A DNA stretch of 64,000 bases from Ferruginibacter sp. (GCA_019638575.1 JAHBTN010000014.1:37542-101541), one strand, 5' to 3'. Counted from the first letter of the stretch, positions 9,332 through 18,337 are shown. The notes: generated from the letters alone by a model not told the origin. A program made the numbers and translations.

Positions 9332-10231
9332 ATGGCTAAAAAAATCCTGGTAATTTATTATTCCCAATCGGGACAACTGGAAGACATCCTCAATAATTTT
9401 ACAGCACCTCTTGTACAAGCAGGCAATATTGTTGAGAAAGTTCGTGTTCATGTAGCAAAGGATTATCCATTTCCCTGGAACGGCAAAGCATTTTTTTCGG
9501 TAATGCCTGATTGTGTCTTAGGCGTACCTACGGAATTAAAATCTTTTCAACTTAAAGAAAACAAATACGACCTGGTGATACTTGGCTACCAGGCATGGTT
9601 CTTATCGCCGTCAATACCTGTAAATTCTATTTTACAACAACCTTCGGTAAAAGCAGTTTTAAAAGATACCCCGGTGGTAACTATTACCGGCGCCAGAAAT
9701 ATGTGGATTAGCGCTATGGAACGGATAAAAAAAATTTTAAAAGCATCCGAAGCAAAACTGGTTGGCAGTATAGCACTGTATGACAAGCACCATAACTTCA
9801 TAAGTTTTATCACCATCTTTTACTGGATGTTTAAAGGTAAAAAAGGCAGGTGGTTGGGTATATTTCCAAAACCAGGTGTATCAGATGAAGATATTATAAA
9901 TACTAGCCGGTTTGGCGAAACAGTACAAAAACATCTTGCTGTTGAAAGTTGGGATGGATTACAGGAAGAGTTGATTCAACAAAAAGCCATCGAGGTAAAA
10001 TACAACCTGATGTTTATCGAATCAAAAGCAAGCAGGATTTTTGCGATATGGGCAAACATCATTGCAAAAAAGAAAAAAAGAGGCCCCTGGCTTGTTGCAT
10101 TCAAATATTATCTTTTAATTGCATTGTTTATAGCAGCCCCGATAATACTAACTGTAGATGCTATCTTCTTCAAACCATTTTTATCGGGCCGTATTAAAAA
10201 GCAAAAACAACTTTATTCAGGCGTAAATTAA
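9332..10231 (+). CDS. darA: DarA-like protein of dialkylresorcinol/flexirubin biosynthesis
   Basis: This 299-aa protein starts with a flavodoxin-like nucleotide-binding loop (ILVIYYSQSGQ). It then has an alpha/beta domain (LVILGYQAWFLSPSIPV) and a hydrophobic C-terminal helix near residues 250-275. In Bacteroidota this combination directly before a DarB ketosynthase is the DarA type. DarA is proposed to act with DarB in forming the aromatic dialkylresorcinol half of flexirubins. The C-terminal helix suggests membrane attachment. The ATG at 9332 is preferred because the upstream TTG lies within the promoter. The next gene begins 11 nt downstream. Confidence 0.75.
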   Translation: MAKKILVIYYSQSGQLEDILNNFTAPLVQAGNIVEKVRVHVAKDYPFPWNGKAFFSVMPDCVLGVPTELKSFQLKENKYDLVILGYQAWFLSPSIPVNSILQQPSVKAVLKDTPVVTITGARNMWISAMERIKKILKASEAKLVGSIALYDKHHNFISFITIFYWMFKGKKGRWLGIFPKPGVSDEDIINTSRFGETVQKHLAVESWDGLQEELIQQKAIEVKYNLMFIESKASRIFAIWANIIAKKKKRGPWLVAFKYYLLIALFIAAPIILTVDAIFFKPFLSGRIKKQKQLYSGVN

Positions 10232-10242
10232 TTTTAGTTCAG

Positions 10243-11391
10243 ATGAGTCTTAACGAGGTTTACATTATAAACACTTCTTCATTTTTTCCAAACAATCCGG
10301 TTAGTAACGATGAGATGGAAGAATACCTGGGATATATCAATGATACTCCCTCAAGGTCAAAAGCAATTGTATTGCGTAATAATGGTATTAAACGCAGGTT
10401 TTATGCGTTAACTAAAGAAGGTGTGCCCACTCATACCAATGCACAAATGACTGCATTGGCTGTTGAAGCCTTGTTTAAAGATGACCCCACCGAAATAAAA
10501 AAAATAGAACTGTTAAGCACCGGAACTTCCACCCCCGACCAAATGATGCCATCGCATGCCGCTATGGTGCACGGGTGGCTGCCGCAAACAAATCCTATTG
10601 AAGTGGTTTCGCCATCGGGGGTATGCTGCGCAGGCATGCACGCTTTTAAATACGCTTATCTTTCTACCAGGGCTGGCAATGTGCATGATGCCGTGGCAAC
10701 GGGGTCGGAACGTTTTTCAGTTTCATTGTTGTCATCAAATTTTGAAGACGAGGCAAAGCGCTTAAAAGAACTTATGGAAGATCCATATATAGGTTTTGAA
10801 AAAGAATTTTTAAGATGGATGTTATCGGATGGAGCCGCTGCCTTTCATATTTCAAATAAAAAAAACGATAATGGTATTAGCCTTAAGGTTGAGTGGATGG
10901 AAGGCTTCTCTTATGCAAATGAACTAAGCGCCTGCATGTACCAGGGCGCCGATAAATTAAAAGACGGCACATTAAAAGGCTACCAGGATTATACGCCTGA
11001 AGAATTAACAACCCAATCAATACTCAGCATAAAACAGGATGTAAAACTATTAAGCAAGAATATTGTTTTGTATGGCGGGTATGGCGTATCGGCATCATTA
11101 AAAAAACATGGTGTAAAATCCAGTGAGATAGATTATTTTCTGCCGCACATGTCGAGCGAATTTTTTAAAGACAAGATTTACCAGCAACTGATTGCCAACG
11201 AAACGGGCATTATGTACGATAAATGGTTTGTAAATCTTACCCAGGTTGGTAATGTAGGTGCAGCATCGGTTTATTTAATGGTAGATGAATTGTTTCACAG
11301 CGGCAAACTTAAAAAAGGCCAAAAGATTTTCTTGTTGGTACCCGAAAGCGCAAGGTTCTCTTATATGTATTGCATGCTTACGGTTTGCTGA
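10243..11391 (+). CDS. darB: DarB-like beta-ketoacyl-ACP synthase III
   Basis: The 382-aa protein is a thiolase-fold ketosynthase of the KAS III type. The active-site cysteine is Cys129 in SPSGVCCAGMHAF. The histidine lies in YFLPHMSSEF and the asparagine in QVGNVGAASVY, completing the Cys-His-Asn triad. DarB enzymes condense two acyl thioesters to make the cyclohexanedione precursor of dialkylresorcinols. Adjacency to DarA and to ACP/ketosynthase genes supports this over housekeeping FabH. It should be cytosolic and ACP-dependent. Confidence 0.85.
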   Translation: MSLNEVYIINTSSFFPNNPVSNDEMEEYLGYINDTPSRSKAIVLRNNGIKRRFYALTKEGVPTHTNAQMTALAVEALFKDDPTEIKKIELLSTGTSTPDQMMPSHAAMVHGWLPQTNPIEVVSPSGVCCAGMHAFKYAYLSTRAGNVHDAVATGSERFSVSLLSSNFEDEAKRLKELMEDPYIGFEKEFLRWMLSDGAAAFHISNKKNDNGISLKVEWMEGFSYANELSACMYQGADKLKDGTLKGYQDYTPEELTTQSILSIKQDVKLLSKNIVLYGGYGVSASLKKHGVKSSEIDYFLPHMSSEFFKDKIYQQLIANETGIMYDKWFVNLTQVGNVGAASVYLMVDELFHSGKLKKGQKIFLLVPESARFSYMYCMLTVC

Positions 11392-11446
11392 TGCAGCTAA
11401 AGGCTGCTATGGGTTGTTGGTTAATAAATGAAATCTTTTTCAAAAA

Positions 11447-11854
11447 ATGAAAAAAGAAGAAATTCCCCAGGATGACGGTGCACTTAACAATCTTACCAAG
11501 GAAGTGGTATATGCTGTTGACAAAGATGGCAACTACACAACCGAACTAAGTACCGGCTGGAATGTAAAGTCAAAGGCGTTGGATGTGGCCTGGGATGATA
11601 TAGCGCAACGCATTGAAAATGCCCGCCAGAAAGTTTTAAATAACCAGGCAAGCCCTATTTTATATTTTATTGAACTGAGGTTGATGGATATCGGCATTGT
11701 AGCCGCCTATACAGGTTTTTGGAAATGGACAATAAAAAGACATTTAAACCCTTCGGTTTTTAAAAAATTACCGCAAAAGAAATTACAACGCTACGCCGAT
11801 GCATTTAATGTAAGTGTGGAGGAATTAAAAACTATGAATGTGCATGATGACTGA
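11447..11854 (+). CDS. Small conserved protein of the pigment cluster, unknown function
   Basis: A 135-aa soluble protein, charged and helical, with the blocks YAVDKDGNYTTELSTGWNVKS and YFIELRLMDIGIVAAYTGFWKW. The C-terminal part (LPQKKLQRYADAFNVSVEELKTM) resembles a small helix-turn-helix or adaptor segment. It has no catalytic motif that I can name. It overlaps the following BtrH-like gene, so the two are translationally coupled and probably act together. The position between DarB and BtrH suggests a role in pigment assembly, but this is inference. Confidence 0.7.
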   Translation: MKKEEIPQDDGALNNLTKEVVYAVDKDGNYTTELSTGWNVKSKALDVAWDDIAQRIENARQKVLNNQASPILYFIELRLMDIGIVAAYTGFWKWTIKRHLNPSVFKKLPQKKLQRYADAFNVSVEELKTMNVHDD

Positions 11855-12860
11855 TTTTAAACACTTGCAGGCAGCGCACTGTGAAAACGGTGTTACCACA
11901 AACTTGTTAAGAAGCGTTGGTGTGGGTGGGCTTACCGAACCATTGGCGTTTGGTATTGGCAGCGGCTTGTTTTTTGTTTATATACCCTTGCTTAAAATAA
12001 ACAAAGGCCCGGCCATTGCATTTAGAACCATGCCCGGCCTTATTTTTAAACGCACCTGTAAATCACTAAACGTACCGGTTGTACGAAAAAAATTCAGCAA
12101 TAAAGAAGCTGCTTCAAAATTTTTAGACGATTGTTTGCAAGCCGGGCAGCCGGTAGGCTGCCAGGTAGGTGTTTACTATCTTACTTATTTCCCTAAAGAA
12201 TACCGTTTTCATTTTAATGCACATAATTTAATAGTGTATGGCAGCCGGGGAGACGATTATCTCATAAGCGACCCGGTGATGGAAAACGTTACAACACTTA
12301 CTAAATACGAACTGGAAAGGGTGCGTTTTGCAAAAGGCGCATTAGCGCCAAGGGGGCAAATTTATTACCCGGCATCGCATGTAAATGTAACCGATGAGCA
12401 ATTACGAAAAGCTATTAAAACCGGTATTAAAAGAAATGTAAGAGACATGATTAGTATTCCCGGGCCCATAGCAGGTGTAAAAGGCATTTCGTACACCGGT
12501 AAAAAAATAAAAAAATGGAAAGATAAACTTGGCTCAAAAACAGCAGGCCTGTACCTGGCGCAACTGGTACGTATGCAGGAAGAAATTGGTACCGGCGGTG
12601 GCGGTTTCAGGTATATCTATGGCGCATTTTTACAGGAAGCTTATGCCTATCATCCCATTGATGAATTGCCCGAAATATCAAAACTGTTTACACAAAGTGG
12701 CGACATGTGGCGCAGCGCTGCGGTGCAGGCTGCCGGTATATATAAAGACCGCATAGGTAGCCAGGCCGATTATGATATGATGGGAGATTATTTACTGGAG
12801 ATAGCAGAGATAGAGAAAAAAGCATTCCTGGCACTGCGAAATATAAAATGGAATTCATGA
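11838..12860 (+). CDS. BtrH-like (BtrH_N/DUF4872) protein, putative acyltransferase
   Basis: The 340-aa protein opens with HCENGVTTNLLRSVG, the cysteine-containing motif of the BtrH N-terminal domain. A papain-like pattern follows (GQPVGCQVGVYYLTYF and FNAHNLIVYG), with candidate Cys and His residues. The C-terminal half matches the DUF4872 layout. In butirosin synthesis BtrH transfers an acyl chain from an ACP to an acceptor, so a role in acylation or esterification of the polyene is plausible here. In-frame starts exist at 11838, 11844 and 11847; all overlap the previous gene by 8-17 nt. The stop overlaps the next ATG. Confidence 0.72.
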   Translation: MCMMTDFKHLQAAHCENGVTTNLLRSVGVGGLTEPLAFGIGSGLFFVYIPLLKINKGPAIAFRTMPGLIFKRTCKSLNVPVVRKKFSNKEAASKFLDDCLQAGQPVGCQVGVYYLTYFPKEYRFHFNAHNLIVYGSRGDDYLISDPVMENVTTLTKYELERVRFAKGALAPRGQIYYPASHVNVTDEQLRKAIKTGIKRNVRDMISIPGPIAGVKGISYTGKKIKKWKDKLGSKTAGLYLAQLVRMQEEIGTGGGGFRYIYGAFLQEAYAYHPIDELPEISKLFTQSGDMWRSAAVQAAGIYKDRIGSQADYDMMGDYLLEIAEIEKKAFLALRNIKWNS

Positions 12861-13609
12861 GCAATGCAGCAGTAAGCATCAATCATTTGGGATTTACTTA
12901 TCCCGGTCAATCATCTTCCTGCTTTAGCAATTTAAGTTTAACTGTGCAGGAGGGCGAACGCTTTGGCTTGTTTGGCCCTAATGGTGCAGGCAAAACAACT
13001 CTCATGCATTGTATGACGGGGTTATTATCGTATCAACAAGGCAGCATTAAATTGTTGGGTTACGAAATAGCAAACCACAAAAAATCGGTAAATAAACTTT
13101 TTGGTTATGTGCCGCAGGATTTTTCTTTTTACCAGGAACTAAGCCCTGCCGAAAACCTTGCCTTTTTTGGTGCATGGGCCGGCTTACAAAAAAATGAAAT
13201 AAAAAATAAAACAACCGAACTGCTGGAAGTGCTGGGCCTGGCCGATGTACGCAATAAAAGAGTAGAACAATTTTCGGGCGGGATGAAACGCAGGGTGAAC
13301 CTTGCCATTGGAGTAATGCACAACCCCCGTGTTTTGTTTTTAGACGAACCTACCGTTGGTGTTGATGTACACACAAGGCACGCCATCATCAACTATCTTA
13401 TTAAATTAAATGAAGAAGGCGGAACTACATTAATATATACATCGCACCAATTAGCAGAAGCCGAAGAGCTATGTAATAAAGTGGCTTTGATTGATGACGG
13501 AAGAATAATTGCACACGATACATTGCAACAACTGGTTGCCGATTATAAAGAAGAAGGGCTGGAAGGGTTATTCATCAATTTAACAGGTAAATCGTTCAGG
13601 GATTCATGA
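12857..13609 (+). CDS. ABC transporter ATP-binding protein
   Basis: A 250-aa ATPase with Walker A GPNGAGKTT (residues 40-48), the signature FSGGMKRR, Walker B VLFLDEPTVGVD and the switch histidine in TSHQ. It resembles the drug/polyketide export ATPases (DrrA/CcmA type). The ATG at 12857 overlaps the TGA of the BtrH-like gene. An ATG at 12848 is also in frame but less likely. With the permease that follows it should form an exporter, probably for the pigment or its precursor. Confidence 0.9.
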   Translation: MSNAAVSINHLGFTYPGQSSSCFSNLSLTVQEGERFGLFGPNGAGKTTLMHCMTGLLSYQQGSIKLLGYEIANHKKSVNKLFGYVPQDFSFYQELSPAENLAFFGAWAGLQKNEIKNKTTELLEVLGLADVRNKRVEQFSGGMKRRVNLAIGVMHNPRVLFLDEPTVGVDVHTRHAIINYLIKLNEEGGTTLIYTSHQLAEAEELCNKVALIDDGRIIAHDTLQQLVADYKEEGLEGLFINLTGKSFRDS

Positions 13610-14892
13610 TGTTTAAACTCAGCAGCACCATATTAAAAGATATACGCATCTTATTTCGTGATAAGCTGGGGCTTATTTTTATGTTTATAATGCCCATTAT
13701 TTTGGCCATTGTAATTACGGCAGTACAAAACAGCACTTTTGAAATATTAAACACCAATACCGTTCCCACACTGCTTTGTAACCGGGATACCGGGGAAGCA
13801 GGTAAACAAATGGAATTAGCCATCAATAAAGTTGGCATGTTTAATTTAAAACAGGTAACTCCCAATATTTCTGAAAAAGAAATTGCTAACAGGATGCATG
13901 CAAAAGATGCTGTTGTAGCTATCGTCATCCCATCCAACTTTACACAAAAATTAAAACAAAAATCGGAAGAGACAGCAAAAAAAGCTTTGAAGAATTTTGG
14001 AATGTCAATCGATAGCATGCATGTAACCGATAACGATAGTGTGCAGCCTGTCACGGTATTTTATCACCCGGTTTTGCAGGAATCATTCCGTCGTTCTATA
14101 CAAGGAGCTTTAAAAAGTTCTTTACAAATGGTACAAAACAGGGAAGTTTTAAAAAGCCTTTATTTTTCTTTAAACGAAACTGCATTGCCCGATTCGCTGG
14201 AAAATGAACTAATGAACAACCAGCTAGCAATTAACGAAATACCTATATCACGAGACGGCAGCCGAAACATACCCAATGCTACACAGCATAATATACCTGC
14301 CTGGACCATCTTTGCTATGTTTTTTGTTGTAATTTCTTTAGGCAGCAGCGTGGTAAGAGAAAAACTCAATGGTAGTTTTGTTCGCTTAAAAACATTACCT
14401 ACCAATTATCTTATTGCACTCATATCAAAACAACTTACTTACCTGTTGGTAACATTTATACAGGCGCTTGTAATATTTTCAATTGGTATATGGTTGTTTC
14501 CATTTATGGGGCTACCCAGGTTAAACATACCTACCGATATTGCAGGTGTAATTATTGTTACGCTTATATGTGGTTGGTGTGCAGTAAGCTATGCTATTAT
14601 GATTGGCGTGTTTGCTAAAACACAGGAACAGGCTAATGGGATTGGCGCCGTATCAATTGTTTTGATGGCGGCTGTTGGAGGTTTGCTTGTTCCCAGCTTT
14701 GCCATGCCTTCTTCTTTTCAGTATATATTAAAAGCATCACCCTTACATTGGTGCTTACAATCATATTATGGATTATTTTTAGAAGGCGGAAAATTGAGAG
14801 ATGTAATACTAAATATTCTACCTTTATTGGGTATTACTTTACTAATACAATTAATTACTTTATACGGGTTAAAAAGAAAAAACCTAATTTGA
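13606..14892 (+). CDS. ABC-2 type transporter permease
   Basis: The 428-aa protein has one N-terminal membrane helix (LIFMFIMPIILAIVITAV), a periplasmic domain of about 190 residues, and five or six C-terminal helices ending in a charged tail. This is the usual ABC-2/YhaP layout of a DrrB-like exporter. The ATGA overlap with the ATPase gene indicates coupling. A second ATG at 13609 could also serve. The large extracytoplasmic loop is common in exporters of hydrophobic molecules. Confidence 0.85.
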   Translation: MMFKLSSTILKDIRILFRDKLGLIFMFIMPIILAIVITAVQNSTFEILNTNTVPTLLCNRDTGEAGKQMELAINKVGMFNLKQVTPNISEKEIANRMHAKDAVVAIVIPSNFTQKLKQKSEETAKKALKNFGMSIDSMHVTDNDSVQPVTVFYHPVLQESFRRSIQGALKSSLQMVQNREVLKSLYFSLNETALPDSLENELMNNQLAINEIPISRDGSRNIPNATQHNIPAWTIFAMFFVVISLGSSVVREKLNGSFVRLKTLPTNYLIALISKQLTYLLVTFIQALVIFSIGIWLFPFMGLPRLNIPTDIAGVIIVTLICGWCAVSYAIMIGVFAKTQEQANGIGAVSIVLMAAVGGLLVPSFAMPSSFQYILKASPLHWCLQSYYGLFLEGGKLRDVILNILPLLGITLLIQLITLYGLKRKNLI

Positions 14893-14902
14893 AAAAGATA
14901 TC

Positions 14903-15166
14903 ATGGAGACAGCAGAACTAAAACTACAGCTTAAAAAACAAATTGTGGAATTCCTGAACCTGATACAGGTAAAGCCGGAGGATATAAAGGACGATGAACC
15001 GTTGTTTGGAGAAGGGTTGGGCCTTGATTCAATTGATTCAATTGAGTTAATTGTTTTATTAGGCAGGGAATACGGCATTAATATACAAGACCCCAAAGAA
15101 GGCAGGAAAATATTGGTTGATATCAATACCATGGTTGCATACATTGAGCAGCACCGAACTAAATAG
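14903..15166 (+). CDS. Acyl carrier protein
   Basis: An 87-aa protein with the phosphopantetheine attachment motif GLDSIDSIEL; Ser43 should carry the cofactor. It is acidic and four-helical by pattern. Pigment clusters of this type carry a dedicated ACP separate from fatty-acid AcpP, and the location next to two ketosynthase genes fits that role. It begins 10 nt after the permease stop. Confidence 0.88.
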   Translation: METAELKLQLKKQIVEFLNLIQVKPEDIKDDEPLFGEGLGLDSIDSIELIVLLGREYGINIQDPKEGRKILVDINTMVAYIEQHRTK

Positions 15167-15254
15167 ATTTTTAAAACCCAATTATATAAAGTGTAAAGCA
15201 CGGGGTTTGATAGCGATTGGCTTAATCCATTTATAGTTTTTAGTTAAATATTCC

Positions 15255-15283
15255 TTTGGTTTTTCCGGGATAGTATAAGTTTG
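15255..15283 (+). promoter_or_regulatory. Promoter TTTG-N17-TAAGTTTG before the ketosynthase
   Basis: TTTG at 15255-15258 and TAAGTTTG at 15276-15283 fit the Bacteroidota -33/-7 pattern, with a slightly short spacer. It suggests that the two ketosynthase genes can be expressed separately from the upstream operon. It sits 20 nt before the TTG start. Confidence 0.55.
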
Positions 15284-15303
15284 TTACATCTTAAATAAAT
15301 GTT

Positions 15304-16494
15304 TTGAACAGGGTATTCGTTACAGGCATGGGAATTATCAGCGCTATTGGAAATTCCGTGGCAGAAAATCATCTTGCTTTAAAAGAAGGTAAATCGGGTA
15401 TCAGCAAAAACTTATATCTCTTTCCAACTAAATATGCCTCCATATTACCTTTTGCACAAGTTGGCATAAGCACAAACGAACTAAGCAGCAAACTAAAAAT
15501 ATTTGAAAAAGGTGTTACCCGAACAAGTATGCTTGCACTGCATGCATTTAATGAAGCTGTTGAAGATGCCGGGCTTTCGGCTTCAATTATCAGTGCTTAT
15601 GGCACTGCATTAATTGGCGCCAGTACTGTAGGTGGCATGTGTTTAACAGATGAACTTTATGAAGATGCCAATAAATGTGAACAAGGATCTGATTATACTC
15701 AATCGTACGATTGTGCATCAGTGTGTTTGTTTTTACAACAGCGTTATAAGATGAACGGTATCATCAATACTATTAATACGGCTTGTTCTTCGGCAGCCAA
15801 TGCCATCATGTACGGGGCAATGCTTATTAAAAACGGTTTTGCCGACAGAGCCATTGTTGGTGGTGCCGATAGCCTGGCAAAATTCACCATCAACGGGTTT
15901 AATGCACTTCATATTTTATCGCCAGAAACTTGTACACCTTTTGATGAAAACAGGAAAGGTTTAAACCTTGGCGAAGGAGCTGCATTTCTTGTTTTGGAAA
16001 AAGAAAAAGATGCCGCCGGAAAAAAAATTTATGCCGAACTAACAGGATATTGCAATGCCAATGATGCCTATCATCCGTCTTCGCTATCCGAACAGGGCGA
16101 TGGGCCATTTTTTTCTATGCAAGGCGCCTTGCAATTGGCCGGGCTTGCTGCTGCTGATATCAATTTCATTAATGCACATGGCACCGGAACCGAAAATAAT
16201 GATGAAGTAGAAAGCAGGGCAATGATACGCTTATTTAATAATCCTCCTGCTTTTGCATCAAGTAAAGCTAATGTTGGCCATACGCTTGGCGCAGCAGGGG
16301 CTGTGGAAGCTGTTTTCAGTATTTTAAGTTTATATTACCAGGAGCTGTATGCCAACCTGTATTACAACAATGCCATTCCATCAACCGGTTTAGTACCGGT
16401 GCAGGTATATAAAAAAATGCCTGTACAGCATGTTATGAGTAATTCGTTTGGTTTTGGTGGCAATTGTTCATCATTGATATTTTCAAAAGCCTGA
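15304..16494 (+). CDS. Beta-ketoacyl-ACP synthase (KAS I/II type), aryl polyene chain extension
   Basis: The 396-aa enzyme has the full Cys-His-His set: Cys161 in NTACSSAANA, His292 in NAHGTGTEND-like context, and His326 in ANVGHTLGAAGA, with Lys321 nearby. The N-terminus MNRVFVTGMGIISAIG matches the family start exactly only if translation begins at the TTG (15304). The first in-frame ATG (15328) would remove eight residues of the first beta strand. It should extend the polyene with malonyl units on the neighbouring ACP. The next gene, 6 nt on, is its inactive partner. Confidence 0.88.
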   Translation: MNRVFVTGMGIISAIGNSVAENHLALKEGKSGISKNLYLFPTKYASILPFAQVGISTNELSSKLKIFEKGVTRTSMLALHAFNEAVEDAGLSASIISAYGTALIGASTVGGMCLTDELYEDANKCEQGSDYTQSYDCASVCLFLQQRYKMNGIINTINTACSSAANAIMYGAMLIKNGFADRAIVGGADSLAKFTINGFNALHILSPETCTPFDENRKGLNLGEGAAFLVLEKEKDAAGKKIYAELTGYCNANDAYHPSSLSEQGDGPFFSMQGALQLAGLAAADINFINAHGTGTENNDEVESRAMIRLFNNPPAFASSKANVGHTLGAAGAVEAVFSILSLYYQELYANLYYNNAIPSTGLVPVQVYKKMPVQHVMSNSFGFGGNCSSLIFSKA

Positions 16495-16500
16495 GTTTTT

Positions 16501-17547
16501 ATGATGTATATACAGCATTTCAATTGCATATCGCCACAACAGAACGTTTTAAGCAACGATATGGATTTGCTCAATGATGCATCTGAAAAAAAAATGCAGG
16601 CAAAAGAACCGGTATATGAAAGCATACCCCCGGGTGTGTTGCGTAGGATGGGCAAAGCTATAAGAATGGGTGTAGGTACAGCATTGCCAATATGCAAAGC
16701 GCCTGCATTGTTAAATGGTATTATAATTGGCACGGCAAATGGCGGTATGGAGGATTGTATAAAATTCTTAAACCAAATGGTGCAATACGAGGAAGGCTTA
16801 CTGGCCCCAGGCAATTTTGTACAAAGCACCAACAATGCCATTGCAGGGCAATTGGGATTATTAACCGAAAATAAAAAATACAATATAACACATGTTAGCC
16901 GTGGACTTGCTTTTGAAAACGCACTGATGGATGCCATGATGCAACTAAATGAAAACCCAACAGGCAGTTATTTATTGGGTGGTGTTGATGAACTTTCTAC
17001 TTACAATTATAATATTGAAAAACTTGCCGGCACTTATAAGGAAGAAGCGGTTTCAATTAAAAATTTATATACAACAGATAGCCCCGGCTGCATTGCCGGC
17101 GAAGGCGCAGCTATGTTTGTTGTAAGCAATGATGCTGCAGGTGCTATTGTAAAAGCAGAAGCTATTGGCACATTACATAGCAATGATGAAAAAGAAGTGA
17201 AGGGTAAGCTTAAAAAATTTTTAGATGAAAATTTATGTGATGATGACAAGATTGACTTGTTTTTATCAGGAGAGAATGGCGATAACCGGAGCCTAAAATA
17301 TTACACAGCCTGCGAATCATTATTAAACAGCAATACCACCGTTGGCCGCTTTAAACATTTGTGTGGCGAGTATCCCACAGCATCTGCCTTTGCATTATGG
17401 CTTTGCTGCGAATTGTTACAAACACAAAAGATTCCCCATCACATCATCAAAAAGAAATCAACAGAAAAGGAGATTAATAATGTTTTACTGTACAATAATT
17501 ATAAAGGGTACCAGCATGGTTTTATGCTGATAAAAAACTGCAGGTAA
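16501..17547 (+). CDS. Ketosynthase-like partner lacking the active-site cysteine (chain-length-factor type)
   Basis: This 348-aa protein has a reduced thiolase fold. Where a ketosynthase has Cys it reads HVSRGLAFEN (Ser133), so it should not condense acyl chains itself. The ending HLCGEYPTASAFALWL fits the beta-ketoacyl synthase chain-length-factor group seen in aryl polyene and flexirubin clusters. It probably pairs with the preceding ketosynthase and helps set polyene length. The second ATG at 16504 could equally be the start. A strong hairpin follows. Confidence 0.78.
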   Translation: MMYIQHFNCISPQQNVLSNDMDLLNDASEKKMQAKEPVYESIPPGVLRRMGKAIRMGVGTALPICKAPALLNGIIIGTANGGMEDCIKFLNQMVQYEEGLLAPGNFVQSTNNAIAGQLGLLTENKKYNITHVSRGLAFENALMDAMMQLNENPTGSYLLGGVDELSTYNYNIEKLAGTYKEEAVSIKNLYTTDSPGCIAGEGAAMFVVSNDAAGAIVKAEAIGTLHSNDEKEVKGKLKKFLDENLCDDDKIDLFLSGENGDNRSLKYYTACESLLNSNTTVGRFKHLCGEYPTASAFALWLCCELLQTQKIPHHIIKKKSTEKEINNVLLYNNYKGYQHGFMLIKNCR

Positions 17548-17610
17548 AAATTGATTGCTATTAAAATGCTTCAAATTGTAATAATATTCCCATAAAAAAA
17601 CTACCAGGCA

Positions 17611-17645
17611 GCCATGTTGTAAAGTTATAAACTTTACAACATGGC
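17611..17645. terminator. Strong bidirectional terminator, perfect 16-bp stem
   Basis: Arms 17611-17626 and 17630-17645 are perfectly complementary with a 3-nt loop. T-rich sequence follows on both strands. It separates the convergent pigment and carbonic anhydrase genes and should stop transcription both ways. A second, outer inverted repeat (17601-17610 with 17673-17682, 9 of 10 paired) encloses it. Confidence 0.85.
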
Positions 17646-17692
17646 TTTTACAATTTTGTACATATTGTGTAATGCCTGGCAGGTAATTTTGT

Positions 17693-18328
17693 TTAATCGG
17701 CAAAACGATAAATACTGTGCAGGTCTTTTGTACCCCTGATGGTTGCGCCCAGGTCGTTAATGATACCATCATGAATATCATACACCCAACCATGCAAATG
17801 CAAGGGTTGCTTTTGTATCCAGGCATTTTGTACAATAGATGTTTTACCAAGGTCAAGCACTTGTTCCATCACATTCAGTTCTACAAATTTATTAGCCCGT
17901 TCTTTTTTATCTTTTATTGCATCCAGTTGGGTATGATGAATACGGTAAACATCTTTAATGTGCCGAAGCCAGTTATCAATTAAGCCATACTGTTTGTTGC
18001 CCATGGCAGCTAATACGCCACCGCATCCATAATGGCCGCAAACAATAATGTGTTTTACTTTTAACACTTCTACGGCATACGATAAAACGCTCAGTAAGTT
18101 CATATCGCTGTGCACCACCATGTTTGCAATATTGCGGTGCACAAACATTTCGCCCGGCTTAGTACCGGTGATGGCATTGGCCGGCACACGGCTGTCGCTA
18201 CAACCAATCCATAAATATTCGGGGGTTTGGCCATGAGACAGATCTGTAAAAAAATCGGGGTCAGACTTTAACTGATTGGCTACCCATTTTTTATTGTTTT
18301 GTAATAGTCTTTTATATGATTTTTCCAT
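17693..18328 (-). CDS. can: Beta-class carbonic anhydrase
   Basis: The 211-aa enzyme has the beta-class zinc site: Cys43-Ser-Asp45-Ser-Arg47, then His99 and Cys102 in VCGHYGCGG. The Asp45/Arg47 dyad is intact. It interconverts CO2 and bicarbonate in the cytosol. Its start is 10 nt after the stop of the upstream SulP gene, so they form an operon. That pairing suggests that imported bicarbonate, or bicarbonate made here, is the shared substrate. Confidence 0.95.
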   Translation of the reverse strand: MEKSYKRLLQNNKKWVANQLKSDPDFFTDLSHGQTPEYLWIGCSDSRVPANAITGTKPGEMFVHRNIANMVVHSDMNLLSVLSYAVEVLKVKHIIVCGHYGCGGVLAAMGNKQYGLIDNWLRHIKDVYRIHHTQLDAIKDKKERANKFVELNVMEQVLDLGKTSIVQNAWIQKQPLHLHGWVYDIHDGIINDLGATIRGTKDLHSIYRFAD

Positions 18329-18337
18329 TGTATTTTT

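Noticed and set aside
15299-15307. A two-codon ORF (ATG TTT TGA) overlapping the TTG start of the ketosynthase
   Set aside because: Too short to judge; it may influence TTG initiation, but nothing supports a function.
16362-16937. A 191-aa open frame on the minus strand
   Set aside because: It spans the junction of the two ketosynthase genes in antisense and has no family match or ribosome signals.
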